A stretch of 15,594 nucleotides of DNA from DATBFX01 sp036558305 (GTDB taxonomy: Bacteria > Chloroflexota > Chloroflexia > Thermomicrobiales > UBA6265). The notes below the pieces were generated by a model. It was not told where the DNA came from and ran no database searches. It saw nothing but the letters and a program-made list of their open reading frames with translations. Made by a program: the position numbers and the translations under genes. This document shows, piece after piece, positions 5,550 to 12,758 of the stretch (positions are counted from its first letter, which is position 1; each line of letters opens with the position of its first letter). The DNA lies in assembly GCA_036558305.1 (NCBI GenBank), contig DATBFX010000305.1, positions 1-15,594 on the forward strand, read 5' to 3'.

Positions 5550-7823
5550 TCAGCCCGGTGCGGTCGGTGGCGGCCCGCCACAGGCACTCCAGAACCCGAT
5601 TCTGGAGCGTTGGGCCTCCGTCGCCGCGGCAGAGAGCACGCCGGCGAAGCGGATGTCGGGTTCGACCGGCGAGGGCGTCGCGGCGCCGTGGGCGACGAGT
5701 TCGCCGGTGATCAGGATCTTGGACCCGTCGGGGGCGGCGAGCCAGGCGTCGCGGGCGAACGCGCCCTGCGCGGTCCGGTTCTTCCGCTCCCGTTCGAGCC
5801 AGACCGTTTTGCCCAGGACGAGGTCGCTGTTTGCCGCCGTGGCCTGCGCCGCATAGCAGGCGTCGCCGGTCGGCGCGGCGATGCCCAGGTAGACGACTTC
5901 GACCGATTCGCCCTCGACGTCGACCTCGATCGTCCGGCCGTCGCTCACCCTGGACACTTTGCCCTCGATCAATTCCGGCGCCTCCGGCGGACCCCCGAGG
6001 TCGGTGATCGCCGTGGGGTGCGCGAAACTGGGCGCGAGGTCGAGCGACGACGGACCGGCGAGCAACGTGAGCTCGCCCCATCCGGGAGGGACGAAGAAGA
6101 CGAGGGCGAGCCGGTGACTCTCGCCGGGGGCGAAGAGGACCGCGGCGTCGTGCTTGTACGCCGGCACCAGACCGAGGAACGAGCCGAGCGCATCGGTCGT
6201 CTGATCGAGGGCGACGGCCGCGGTCGGATCGTCGGCCGGCGCCAGGCGGAAATCGGACATCGCCATCTGCGCGTTCGCGTCCGACCAATTGAGCGCGCTG
6301 ACGACGAGCACCACCCACTCGCCGTTGCCCGACTTCGGCAGCGCCAGTTCCGGCAACTCCTCCCCGCGAGCCGCGGACTCGACCGTGTACCGGAAGGGAC
6401 CACCGACGACGACCTGTTGGGCAATCTCGCCCTCGCCGAGACTCGGTGCCTGGGCGCGGACGACCGACGTCGGCACCGGGGACGGTTTCGGCGTCCGCGT
6501 CGGTTTCGGCGTCCGGGTCGGTTTCTCGGTGGCCGTTGCCGATCGCGTCGGCTCCGTCGTCGCCGAAGGTGCCGCGGTGTCGGATGGCGCGGCGGTTGCG
6601 CTCGGCGCGACCGTATCGGTCGGTGGCGGCGGCGGTTCGACGGTCGGCGCCTCCGTTTGGGTGGGGACCGAAGTGTCGGTCGGCGACGGAGCCGAGGTCT
6701 TGGTCGGCGGGGTCGTGGCGGTCGGTTGGGCCGTTTCGGTGGGCGTCGAGGTCGGGGTGGGGGTCGGTTGCGGCAAGTTCGTCGGCGGCGGTGCCGGCAG
6801 CGGTTCGACCGTCGATTCCGGTCCCCCGACACCGAGGGCGACCGCGGTCTCCTCGGCCGCGTCGGTCGGCGTCGTCGCCGCCTGCGCGACCGACAACCCC
6901 ACCGTCGCGGATGCGGTCGCGGTCGGTGCCGGCCGCTTGGTGGCCGTCTCGATGGGAGCCGTCGCGGGAGTGGGCGTCGCCGTCGGTTCGCCGGCCGTCT
7001 CGACCGAGACGCCCGGAAAGCGGGAGGCGATCTCGCGCCCGCGGTTGTCCGGCAGGTGCGACGCTCCGAACCAGCCCGCCGCGGCGAGGAGAAGGACGAG
7101 CCCGCTGAGGCGAATCACCCAACCGCGCCGCCCCTGGCGGGTGGAGCGCGGGCCGATGCCCTCGATCGGTTGGAGATTCCAGTCGGGCGCACGGACGGCG
7201 GCGTGGCTGACCGGTACCGGCACGGGGACCATGGCTGCCGACGGCGACGGTTCCGGCGCCGGCTCGGGCACGGGTGGCGGCGTGGTCGGCGGTTCGGCAC
7301 TTACCGAGAGCGGGGGGAAGTCGTCGGCGTCGAGGATCGCGAGTGGCGGCAGGGCATCGCTGGGCTCGCGTTGTTTCTCCGGCTCGATCCGGCGCGGCCA
7401 GGCCGCCGGTCTCGTGAGCGGTTCCTCGTCGAGATCTGTCGAGTAGTTGGGAAGGGCGCGGGCAGGCGGACGGACACCGGCGCCGGTCAGGAGCGAAACG
7501 AGGTGCGCCGCCGCGCGCCGTCCCTCCGTCACCAGCACGCGGATCGGTTCCGCCCGTTCGGCGTCGGGGACGGTCACCTGGAGGAGGATGGTTCCGTCGT
7601 CGTCCAGCAATGGCACCGGCCGCAGCCAGGCACGTTCGACGTCGAGGGCGACCACGCCGCCGCGGGCGAAGGCGAGCCGCTGGTGGGTGACGATGAGGCG
7701 GGTGGCGAGGTCGGTCTCGTCGCCGACGATGAGGGCCTGTCCTTCCCAGACCACGCCCTCGTGATGGAGCGCCCGCCAGGCGGCCCCCCGCGGGCGGCCG
7801 ACGGCGGGCACGAGATCGCCCAT
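5550..7823 (-). CDS. Membrane protein: GRAM/PH-like domain, TM, Thr/Pro stalk, DUF4352-like domain, degenerate SNase-like domain
   Basis: This 757-residue protein starts at ATG 7823, after AGGAGGGG on the minus strand. Domains in order: a cytosolic GRAM/PH-like beta domain (about 14-110, EGVVWEGQALIVGDE, TRLIVTHQRLAFARGG); a Pro-rich linker; one membrane helix (about 234-252, WVIRLSGLVLLLAAAGWFG); a long Thr/Pro/Ser stalk (about 278-452) with TPTPT and TRTPKP repeats, likely extracellular; a beta-rich DUF4352-like domain (about 475-600, GEWVVLVVSALNWSDANAQ, APGESHRLALVFFVPPG); and a C-terminal SNase/thermonuclease-like domain (about 619-748, EGKVSRVSDGRTIEVDVEG, GKTVWLERERK, IGFWSACGG). In active SNases the catalytic Asp, Arg and Glu sit in motifs such as DGDT, R-x-x-GIDTPE and DRYGR. 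Here these read DGRT, VVYLGIAAPTG and TAQGAFARD, so nuclease activity appears lost. It probably acts as a surface binding or sensing protein. Large Arg-rich frames on the opposite strand are codon-bias shadows. Confidence 0.8.
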   Translation of the reverse strand: MGDLVPAVGRPRGAAWRALHHEGVVWEGQALIVGDETDLATRLIVTHQRLAFARGGVVALDVERAWLRPVPLLDDDGTILLQVTVPDAERAEPIRVLVTEGRRAAAHLVSLLTGAGVRPPARALPNYSTDLDEEPLTRPAAWPRRIEPEKQREPSDALPPLAILDADDFPPLSVSAEPPTTPPPVPEPAPEPSPSAAMVPVPVPVSHAAVRAPDWNLQPIEGIGPRSTRQGRRGWVIRLSGLVLLLAAAGWFGASHLPDNRGREIASRFPGVSVETAGEPTATPTPATAPIETATKRPAPTATASATVGLSVAQAATTPTDAAEETAVALGVGGPESTVEPLPAPPPTNLPQPTPTPTSTPTETAQPTATTPPTKTSAPSPTDTSVPTQTEAPTVEPPPPPTDTVAPSATAAPSDTAAPSATTEPTRSATATEKPTRTPKPTRTPKPSPVPTSVVRAQAPSLGEGEIAQQVVVGGPFRYTVESAARGEELPELALPKSGNGEWVVLVVSALNWSDANAQMAMSDFRLAPADDPTAAVALDQTTDALGSFLGLVPAYKHDAAVLFAPGESHRLALVFFVPPGWGELTLLAGPSSLDLAPSFAHPTAITDLGGPPEAPELIEGKVSRVSDGRTIEVDVEGESVEVVYLGIAAPTGDACYAAQATAANSDLVLGKTVWLERERKNRTAQGAFARDAWLAAPDGSKILITGELVAHGAATPSPVEPDIRFAGVLSAAATEAQRSRIGFWSACGGPPPTAPG

Positions 7824-8184
7824 GGTCCCTGTCCCCTCCTGGTGCCGGCGCACGGCGCGGGGGCGCCGGGCGGTGCGGCGACGTGTCCACCGGAGCGATC
7901 GCAACGGACCGCGACAACGGCGGAACGCGCGGCGGGGGCAACGCGGGAAACCATCCTGACGGTCGGATCAGACGCGACGTTCGGGGCAAGAGAGCAACGG
8001 GCGAGGTGAACGTACACGTACGGACATCTTACCACAGCCGCGCCGAGAACGGAACGGGGCGAAGGGCAATGGGCGCACGTCGGCGTTTTGGGCGAGGCGG
8101 TGCGGGGCCCTCCCCGACGCCGATGCAACCGCGCGATCTTCCGACCGTGAGCGCAAACGATATCGAGACCGCAGCCGCGACGGT
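7824..8184. other. Intergenic stretch between pucR-like gene and the SNase-like membrane protein gene
   Basis: This 361-base stretch holds the candidate promoter and CGTAC-type element at 8011-8054. A weak 6-bp inverted repeat (AGACCG/CGGTCT, 8166-8171 and 8181-8186) overlaps the end of the pucR-like gene. No supported gene is seen; the frames here are Arg-rich and lack ribosome sites. Confidence 0.5.
8011..8054 (-). promoter_or_regulatory. Candidate promoter and CGTACGTGTAC element upstream of the SNase-like membrane protein gene
   Basis: On the minus strand TAAGAT (8026-8031) is preceded by TGG (extended -10), with the weak -35 TTCCGT (8049-8054) 17 bases away. Three bases after the -10 comes CGTACGTGTACG (8011-8022), an inverted repeat of CGTAC/GTACG, nearly the same as the element before the sigma-factor gene. 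The start would lie about 195 bases before the ATG at 7823, leaving a long leader. Confidence 0.35.
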
Positions 8185-9741
8185 CTACCCGGCCTCGGGC
8201 GCCGGCGGCAGCGAGGCCGCCACCAGCGCCAGGTGCAACACGAGGTGCGTCGAGGGATCGGTCGGTTCGCAGCGGGTCAACGTGGCGATCTGCTTCAACC
8301 GGTAGGAGAGCGTGTTGCGATGGATGCCGAGGCGGGAGGCGGCGTCGACGTGGGAACCGCCGGCATCCAGGTAGGCAAGGAGCGTCCGCCGCAGGGTGCC
8401 GCGCCGGTCGCGGGTTGCCAGTTCGCCCAGCGCATCGGCGGTGAATGCCGCGAGATCGGGCGAACCCCAGAGGCGGAAGAGCAAACGGTAGGCGCCCAAA
8501 TCCGGCAAGGAGTCGAAGCGACCGATCGGCCCCGGTATCAAACCGGCCGTCAACAGCGCCGCGATGAACCGCGCCTCGCGCGTGGCGTCGGGGAGACCCG
8601 CCGCGCCCGTCACCGGTGCGGAGAAGGCGAGCCACCCCTTGCCCCCCGTCGTCTCGCGCGGGGCGATCGCCTCGCGGCGGCGCGGAGTGAGCGACCGGCC
8701 GCCGGCGAACGACGCCGCACCCCCGCCGTCGATCCGCAACTCGATCAACATCGCCTCCGCCCGGTCGATCGTCCCGGCCTCGTGGACCGTACCCAACGGC
8801 GCGAGCGTCCGCTGCAGCGACATCACGTCGAACTCGGGTGCCGCCAGCGCGACCCGATAGACGCCGTTGGCCGGCAACCCGACGGCGACCGCGGCGCGGG
8901 GGACATCGCCGGCGACACCGGTCAGCAGCGCCCCGATCGCGCTCGCGCGGGCGGGACCGCGCGGGCGAGCGTCGGCAACCCGGATCAGCGCGGCCTCGGC
9001 GGAAATCGCGACGCGTTCGCCTGCCAACCGGATCAGGGCGCGGCGGGGGCGCGGCGTCGGCCCGAGCCAGAGCGTATCGCCGCCGGCCAGGCGCAAACCG
9101 AAGCGATCGCCGCGCCAGCCGCGCCCGCCCGGCAACGACCCCGCGGCCGGCACCGGCACCGCGACCGGCGCGGTGGTCGCGGTGACGCCGCCGCGGGGAT
9201 CGACCAGCGCGACCGGCACCGCAAGGAACTCGGCGGCGGCGGTGAGCAGGTCGTCGAGGTCGGCACCGGCGGTCATCGCGTGGGTCAGCAGTCGACCGAG
9301 TTCGGTCCCGGCCCGGTAGAATTCGCCCCGGCGTTCGGTCAGCAGCCGGTTTAGCTCGCTTTCGAGATCGGGCGAGATCGTGTCGGCGACGAAGACGGTC
9401 AGCGGAGCGGACGGCGGAGGCGGACTGTCGAGGACGACCCCGGCGGCGCCGTGGCTGGCGATCTCCCGCAGCAGCACCGGCAGCCCGACCCCGGTCTCGG
9501 CCAGGACGCGATCGGGGAGCAGGACCAACTCTCCGCCGCGCAGCGACGGCAGCATCGGCGTCGAGGCGCGGATGGTGACCGCCCAACTCAGCTCGCGTTC
9601 GGCCCACGGTTCCGCGAGGGCATCGTCGTGGCGGCCGTTGCTGTTCGCGGGCGGCTGTACGTGGCCATTGAGACCGGCCGGCGAGTGGGGACGGATGCGC
9701 GGTTCCCAGGCGACGAGGTCGGCGAGCGTGATCTCGGGCAT
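8185..9741 (-). CDS. PucR family transcriptional regulator (PucR domain plus C-terminal HTH)
   Basis: This 518-residue regulator starts at ATG 9741, seven bases after AGGGAG. An in-frame ATG at 9777 would place that ribosome site inside the coding region and is less likely. The N-terminus carries a PucR-type sensor domain (about 45-110; LRGGELVLLP, then LLREIASHGAAGVVLD). A middle part with LTHAMTAGADLDDLLTAAAEFL and VALVDPRGGVTATT looks like a GAF-like ligand domain. The C-terminus holds the HTH_30 DNA-binding segment (TLLAYLDAGGSHVDAASRLG, then IHRNTLSYRLKQIATLTR). Family members control catabolic or transport genes, such as purine use in Bacillus subtilis; the effector here is unknown. It is divergent from the ECF S-component gene, which is a natural target candidate. 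Its leader contains a terminator-like hairpin. Confidence 0.88.
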   Translation of the reverse strand: MPEITLADLVAWEPRIRPHSPAGLNGHVQPPANSNGRHDDALAEPWAERELSWAVTIRASTPMLPSLRGGELVLLPDRVLAETGVGLPVLLREIASHGAAGVVLDSPPPPSAPLTVFVADTISPDLESELNRLLTERRGEFYRAGTELGRLLTHAMTAGADLDDLLTAAAEFLAVPVALVDPRGGVTATTAPVAVPVPAAGSLPGGRGWRGDRFGLRLAGGDTLWLGPTPRPRRALIRLAGERVAISAEAALIRVADARPRGPARASAIGALLTGVAGDVPRAAVAVGLPANGVYRVALAAPEFDVMSLQRTLAPLGTVHEAGTIDRAEAMLIELRIDGGGAASFAGGRSLTPRRREAIAPRETTGGKGWLAFSAPVTGAAGLPDATREARFIAALLTAGLIPGPIGRFDSLPDLGAYRLLFRLWGSPDLAAFTADALGELATRDRRGTLRRTLLAYLDAGGSHVDAASRLGIHRNTLSYRLKQIATLTRCEPTDPSTHLVLHLALVAASLPPAPEAG

Positions 9742-9813
9742 CGGCGTGCTCCCTGGACTCGCGGTACGGCGCGGCAACCAGAAACTTGTTCGCTCAGCAC
9801 AAGCACCGCCCGG

Positions 9814-9844
9814 AAAAACGCAAGCGCCGGATGCAAGCCGGCGC
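9814..9844 (-). terminator. Intrinsic terminator/attenuator in the pucR-like leader
   Basis: On the minus strand GCGCCGG (9838-9844) pairs with CCGGCGC (9824-9830) around a 7-base loop, followed five bases later by TTTTT (9814-9818). It lies between a good promoter candidate (9874-9902) and the pucR-like start (9741). Read-through would therefore be needed for expression, as in transcription attenuation. On the plus strand the hairpin has no T-run. Confidence 0.5.
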
Positions 9845-9873
9845 CTGTAAAAAGAATCACGATTTCAGTTAGG

Positions 9874-9902
9874 AGTATTGCACAATCAGGACCGGAGTTC
9901 AA
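9874..9902 (-). promoter_or_regulatory. Candidate promoter of the pucR-like gene
   Basis: On the minus strand TTGAAC (9897-9902) and AATACT (9874-9879) are separated by exactly 17 bases. The start site would be near 9867, giving a leader of about 125 bases that contains the hairpin at 9814-9844. It overlaps the region just before the start of the divergent S-component gene, so the two genes may interfere with or co-regulate each other. Confidence 0.45.
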
Positions 9903-9906
9903 CCCC

Positions 9907-10758
9907 TTGCGCGACGAATTTCGTCGAAAACCCTCCGCTCCGGGCGTCGGCTGGGTCACCGCGATCGCCAGCCTCGTCGGGTTGGCCGGGTTTCTCTATC
10001 CGTTCGTCCTGCCCGCGATCGGCGGCACCGACGACCGCAACGCCCATGCGGCCGATGCGCCCTACCTCTTCGCCCTCGTCACCGTCCTCTGCGTCCTCGC
10101 GATCGCGGTCGAACTCGACGGGCCGGGCGCCGGCGGCGTCCGCCGCTCCGCCGCGAAGTCGGTCGCCCTCCTCGGCGTCCTCGTCGCGATCGACGCCACG
10201 CTTCGCCTCGTCCCGAGCTTCCTCGGCGGTTCGCCGATCTTCCTGCTGGTGATCCTGGTCGGTACCGTCTTCGGGCCCGCTTTCGGCTTCCAGATGGGCG
10301 CGCTGACCCTCTTGGTCTCCGCCTTCATCACCGGCGGGATCGGTCCCTGGTTGCCCTACGAGATGCTCGGCGTCGGTTGGGTCGGGCTCACCGCCGGCTG
10401 TTTGCCGCACCCGCCGGTCTTCCGTCGCCGGCTCTTCCTGCTCGCCGCCTTCGGCGCCGTCTGGGGGTTCCTCTACGGGGCGATCCTCAACCTCTGGTCC
10501 TGGCCCTTCGCGGCCCCCGGCCTGACGGGCGACGTCGGGCTCTATTGGTCGCCCGATCTCTCCTTCGCCCAAACGCTGTCCCACTACGCCAGGTTCTACC
10601 TGGTCACCTCCCTCTGGTACGACCTCTTCCGTGCCGCCGGCAACGCCGCCCTGGTTCTGACCCTCGGCGGCCCGGCCCTCCGCGTGTTGGAACGTTTCCG
10701 CTCGCGCTTCGCTTGGGAAGCGTGGGTGGAAGAGACTGTGAACGTGCCCGCTGCATGA
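9907..10758 (+). CDS. ECF (energy-coupling factor) transporter S component, integral membrane
   Basis: This protein of about 283 residues has about six membrane helices, including GWVTAIASLVGLAGFLYPFV, YLFALVTVLCVLAIAV, PIFLLVILVGTVFGPAFGF, LFLLAAFGAVWGFLYGAIL and the C-terminal FYLVTSLWYDLFRAAGNAAL. The central block MGALTLLVSAFITGGIGPWL plus MLGVGWVGLTAG matches S components of ECF-type importers (CbrT-like or unassigned vitamin/cofactor specificity), which give substrate specificity to a shared T/A/A' module. No ATG or GTG lies in frame before the membrane part. TTG 9907 is chosen because CGGAG (9893-9897) precedes it by nine bases; this start is uncertain. No T or ATPase genes follow, so it must use a module encoded elsewhere. 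It is divergent from the PucR-type regulator. Confidence 0.8.
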   Translation: MRDEFRRKPSAPGVGWVTAIASLVGLAGFLYPFVLPAIGGTDDRNAHAADAPYLFALVTVLCVLAIAVELDGPGAGGVRRSAAKSVALLGVLVAIDATLRLVPSFLGGSPIFLLVILVGTVFGPAFGFQMGALTLLVSAFITGGIGPWLPYEMLGVGWVGLTAGCLPHPPVFRRRLFLLAAFGAVWGFLYGAILNLWSWPFAAPGLTGDVGLYWSPDLSFAQTLSHYARFYLVTSLWYDLFRAAGNAALVLTLGGPALRVLERFRSRFAWEAWVEETVNVPAA

Positions 10759-10798
10759 CCGGGGCGCCCTGAAAGACGACGAACGACGTTGGTGTAGG

Positions 10799-10886
10799 GG
10801 ATGGCCCTGTGTCCTCCCGCCGTCGATGGCACGGCACCCCAACCGAGGCGACGCGCCCATCAGGCCGGGAGGGCACAGGGCCATCC
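10799..10886. repeat. Long inverted repeat, 21-base arms
   Basis: The left arm 10799-10819 (starts GGATGGCCCTGTG) and the right arm 10866-10886 (ends CACAGGGCCATCC) are complementary at 20 of 21 positions, with the remaining pair G-U, across a 46-base spacer. The match resumes outside (GTTGGT at 10789-10794 against ACCAAC at 10889-10894). The flank GTAGGGG is like the edges of GTAGGGGCG-type palindromic intergenic repeats I associate with Thermomicrobia genomes (inferred). Confidence 0.75.
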
Positions 10887-10985
10887 GGACCAACTATTTC
10901 GAACTGCGCCCCTGCCGCGCGGGGTCTTCAGCCCCGCACGGCACAGGCGCCGAGGTCCGTTGAGGCATTTGGTCCGGCCTGATGG
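10857..10985. repeat. Second, interlocking inverted repeat, 12-base arms
   Basis: CCATCAGGCCGG (10857-10868) is perfectly inverted as CCGGCCTGATGG (10974-10985). In addition CCGGACCAA (10885-10893) is inverted as TTGGTCCGG (10969-10977). These pairs compete with the 21-base arms at 10799-10886, so the region can adopt alternative folds. Confidence 0.65.
10906..10950. repeat. Strong hairpin, 19-base arms and 7-base loop
   Basis: The arm 10906-10924 (GCGCCCCTGCCGCGCGGGG) and the arm 10932-10950 (CCCCGCACGGCACAGGCGC) are complementary at 16 of 19 positions around the loop TCTTCAG. It sits inside the 12-base inverted pair. It could be a terminator-like hairpin for either flanking gene, or part of a repeat element. 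Confidence 0.65.
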
Positions 10986-11165
10986 CAACGGCGGCCCGCC
11001 CCTACGCGCAACGACCTGCGGACGTCTCAGGCCACCGCAAGGGCGCTGTCGAGCGCCTGCCGGTCGAAGTCGACCACCACCGCGTCGACGACAAGTGCCG
11101 ACCATATGCGCTGGTTGAAACGATCGCACGGCATCGCCAAGCCAGACAGGACGGATGGTGGATTT

Positions 11166-11774
11166 TTAGAGGCGTCGCGACGCAATTCCCTCGAACAGCG
11201 AGTCCAAGTCCTCTGTCGCGGCGAGGCCGTTTACGAGAACCGACCCTTCCTGAGTGAGCCGAACCTCGATCCTGTTCGGGATGTTGAGAAGTTCCTTCTC
11301 CAGATAACGATAGCGATCGGTCAAGAAGTGGTAGCGTTGGTTCGCCGAACCGACCCAAGGTCGCGACATGTCGGCGAGATCGATTCGGAATGGTCCGTCT
11401 ATGAGGAGATCTGTGACAGCCAGCAGGTCGCGCCAGCCCTTGCGCGCGGAACGCTGAAGCTTCTCGAACACGTAGCCGCTGAAAGTAACCACCGACAGTC
11501 CCGACTCCTGCATCGCCCGTCCGAGTTCGGCAAGGCCTTCCGCTTGTGCGAACGGCTCGCCGCCGACGAACGTCACGCCCTCGACCCTGCCGTCACTGAT
11601 GATCCGATGAGCGAGGTCCTCAACCTCAGCTTCGTGCCCCACATCCATAGGCCAGGTCCATGGCACCGCACAGCCCCGGCAATGAATCGGGCAGCCCTGA
11701 ACCCAAATGCACGCACGTTCGCCAGGTCCCTCAACTCGCGTGTGTGGTTCGAATCGGTGAACACGCAGTCGCAT
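11166..11774 (-). CDS. Radical SAM / 4Fe-4S single-cluster protein, NrdG/PflA-like
   Basis: This 202-residue protein is the last gene of the five-gene operon. It has Cys residues at 22, 28, 32 and 35 (CIWVQGCPIHCRGC); C28-x3-C32-x2-C35 is the radical SAM cluster motif that binds a 4Fe-4S cluster and S-adenosylmethionine. GGEP at 71-74 is the usual SAM-contact motif, followed by QAEGLAELGRAMQESGLSVV and FSGYVFEKL, as in anaerobic NrdG and pyruvate formate-lyase activating enzymes. The C-terminal quarter (FLTDRYRYLEKEL, NRIEVRLTQEGSVLVNG) is beta-rich. Its ATG overlaps the stop of the upstream gene by one base (TGATG), so it is translationally coupled. No ribonucleotide reductase or formate-lyase gene is nearby, so the target of the radical chemistry is probably an operon partner or a tagged protein (inferred). 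Confidence 0.85.
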   Translation of the reverse strand: MRLRVHRFEPHTRVEGPGERACIWVQGCPIHCRGCAVPWTWPMDVGHEAEVEDLAHRIISDGRVEGVTFVGGEPFAQAEGLAELGRAMQESGLSVVTFSGYVFEKLQRSARKGWRDLLAVTDLLIDGPFRIDLADMSRPWVGSANQRYHFLTDRYRYLEKELLNIPNRIEVRLTQEGSVLVNGLAATEDLDSLFEGIASRRL

Positions 11775-12532
11775 CAGAAGTCCACCAACCGTCCAGCGGT
11801 CGCGGTGGTTGTGCTGCCGACAGGCGTAATTACGACCAGAGGTCTGATCCGTTCGACCATGTGAGGTTTCAAGCCCAGAACCTCCCCGAACTCCTCTACG
11901 CTGCTGAAGCCACCCCTTGAGTCACGCGCCTTTATCGCTTTCTTCGCAAGGATCGGCCCTACCCCTGGCAGTGAGGAGATCATCTGCTCCGATGCCCTGT
12001 TGATATACACCAACGGAATGCTCGACGGACGGGATGGTGAAACGCTAGGCTGCCCCGTAGCATCCACGGTCGGCCAACCAAGGGGCACTTCGCGGCTAAG
12101 TTCACCCTGCGCCTGCGTTGAGCGGCTCGCCGTAGGGGCCTGCGGAACAATAGGAGGCGTCGTCCTAAGACCCGTTTGCACGGCGATACGCTGCCGGAGC
12201 TCAGCCTCTTCTTGACTTCTGAGCGCCTGAATTGCTTCAAGACGCAGAAGGTACTCCTTGCGAATGAGGAAGGCATGAATACTGGACGCAATCCACATTC
12301 CAAAGACAACCAAGCCCATTAGAGCGCTTGGCAAATTCACCGCATCGGACGCCATTAGCGCGATAAACGGAATCGAGTAAATGAGCCCCCAGAGGTACCA
12401 CCTGGAGTGCCGTGCACGGTATGCGATCCAGAAGAAGGCGATCCAACTCAGTAGGCCGACGCTGAGTAGCGCCCAGCCGATCCAAAGGGAGTGACGCCGT
12501 TCCCATCCTTGACCCTTATTGGTTATCGCCAT
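11774..12532 (-). CDS. Three-TM protein with coiled coil and C-terminal ComEA-like helix-hairpin-helix
   Basis: This 252-residue protein has three hydrophobic segments (about 16-38 LWIGWALLSVGLLSWIAFFW, 45-62, 67-90 with GLVVFGMWIASSIHAFLI), then a charged helix likely to form a coiled coil (91-118), a Pro/Ser linker, and a helix-hairpin-helix pair (about 176-232; INRASEQMISSLPGVGPILA, with LPGVGP at 188-193). The HhH is of the ComEA type that often binds DNA non-specifically. With the TM segments first, it probably sits on the cytoplasmic face. The start ATG 12532 has GGGAG upstream and begins one base after the DUF2997 stop. The last residues are GRLVDF, the same C-terminal pattern as the AAA+ protein of this operon. 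The exact role is unknown. Confidence 0.75.
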   Translation of the reverse strand: MAITNKGQGWERRHSLWIGWALLSVGLLSWIAFFWIAYRARHSRWYLWGLIYSIPFIALMASDAVNLPSALMGLVVFGMWIASSIHAFLIRKEYLLRLEAIQALRSQEEAELRQRIAVQTGLRTTPPIVPQAPTASRSTQAQGELSREVPLGWPTVDATGQPSVSPSRPSSIPLVYINRASEQMISSLPGVGPILAKKAIKARDSRGGFSSVEEFGEVLGLKPHMVERIRPLVVITPVGSTTTATAGRLVDF

Positions 12533-12533
12533 G

Positions 12534-12746
12534 TTACCGCTCTCCCTTCAACCTCAGCTCCTCGACGTTGTGCATCGGGAGCTCCTCCAGTTGAAAGTAC
12601 TCCGGCTTGTACGCGGAGTCGACAGACTCTGCCTCAAGAATCTCTTCTAGAACGCGAATGTAGTCGGTGCATTTCTTCCCTTTGATCCCCTGGACGTCCA
12701 CCTGGATCTGGCCATCGGGGAATAGCTGAATGACTATCCGGCGCAT
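12534..12746 (-). CDS. DUF2997 family small protein
   Basis: This 70-residue protein has the DUF2997 pattern: a short strand, IVIQLFPDGQIQVDVQG, then IKGKKC with one Cys at 26, a helix (YIRVLEEILEA), and KPEYFQLEEL. It starts at ATG 12746 with AGGAGG at good spacing, 12 bases after the DUF1257-like gene. DUF2997 proteins are often encoded beside DUF1257 (Ycf35) proteins, which supports both calls. The single conserved Cys and the small size make it a candidate carrier or substrate for the radical SAM protein two genes downstream (inferred). It has no signal or membrane segment. Confidence 0.75.
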   Translation of the reverse strand: MRRIVIQLFPDGQIQVDVQGIKGKKCTDYIRVLEEILEAESVDSAYKPEYFQLEELPMHNVEELRLKGER

Positions 12747-12758
12747 CGGCTTCGCCTC

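Larger units (their letters stand above)
10759..11165. other. Gene-free stretch rich in nested inverted repeats
   Basis: About 400 bases lie between the S-component gene and the radical SAM gene. They hold at least three inverted-repeat systems, annotated separately. No frame in it has a ribosome site or recognisable protein. The stretch also marks the change from very GC-rich sequence on the left to lower GC on the right. Confidence 0.6.

Noticed and set aside
5383..7989. In-frame upstream extension of the solute-binding protein gene to 1448 codons
   Set aside because: The extension is Arg/Pro-rich and overlaps the clearly real 757-residue gene in another frame. The GTG at 5382 has an ideal ribosome site, a Tat signal right after it and a promoter just upstream.
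5415..8009. 864-codon plus-strand open frame opposite the SNase-like membrane protein
   Set aside because: It is extremely Arg/Gly-rich, has no ribosome site or family features, and mirrors the Thr/Pro stalk codons of the minus-strand gene.
7574..9607. 677-codon minus-strand frame over the pucR-like gene
   Set aside because: Its Arg-rich translation shows no domain, while the overlapping frame gives a full PucR-type protein with HTH.
9451..9906. N-terminal extension of the S component to an ATG at 9451
   Set aside because: It runs through the pucR-like gene on the other strand and gives non-membrane, low-quality sequence. The membrane protein begins after about 9907.
10759..11165. CRISPR array
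   Set aside because: The repeats are inverted pairs, not regularly spaced direct repeats, and no cas genes are present.
11106..11864. 252-codon plus-strand frame opposite the radical SAM gene
   Set aside because: It has no ribosome site or domain. The minus-strand frame has the CX3CX2C and GGEP motifs and operon coupling.
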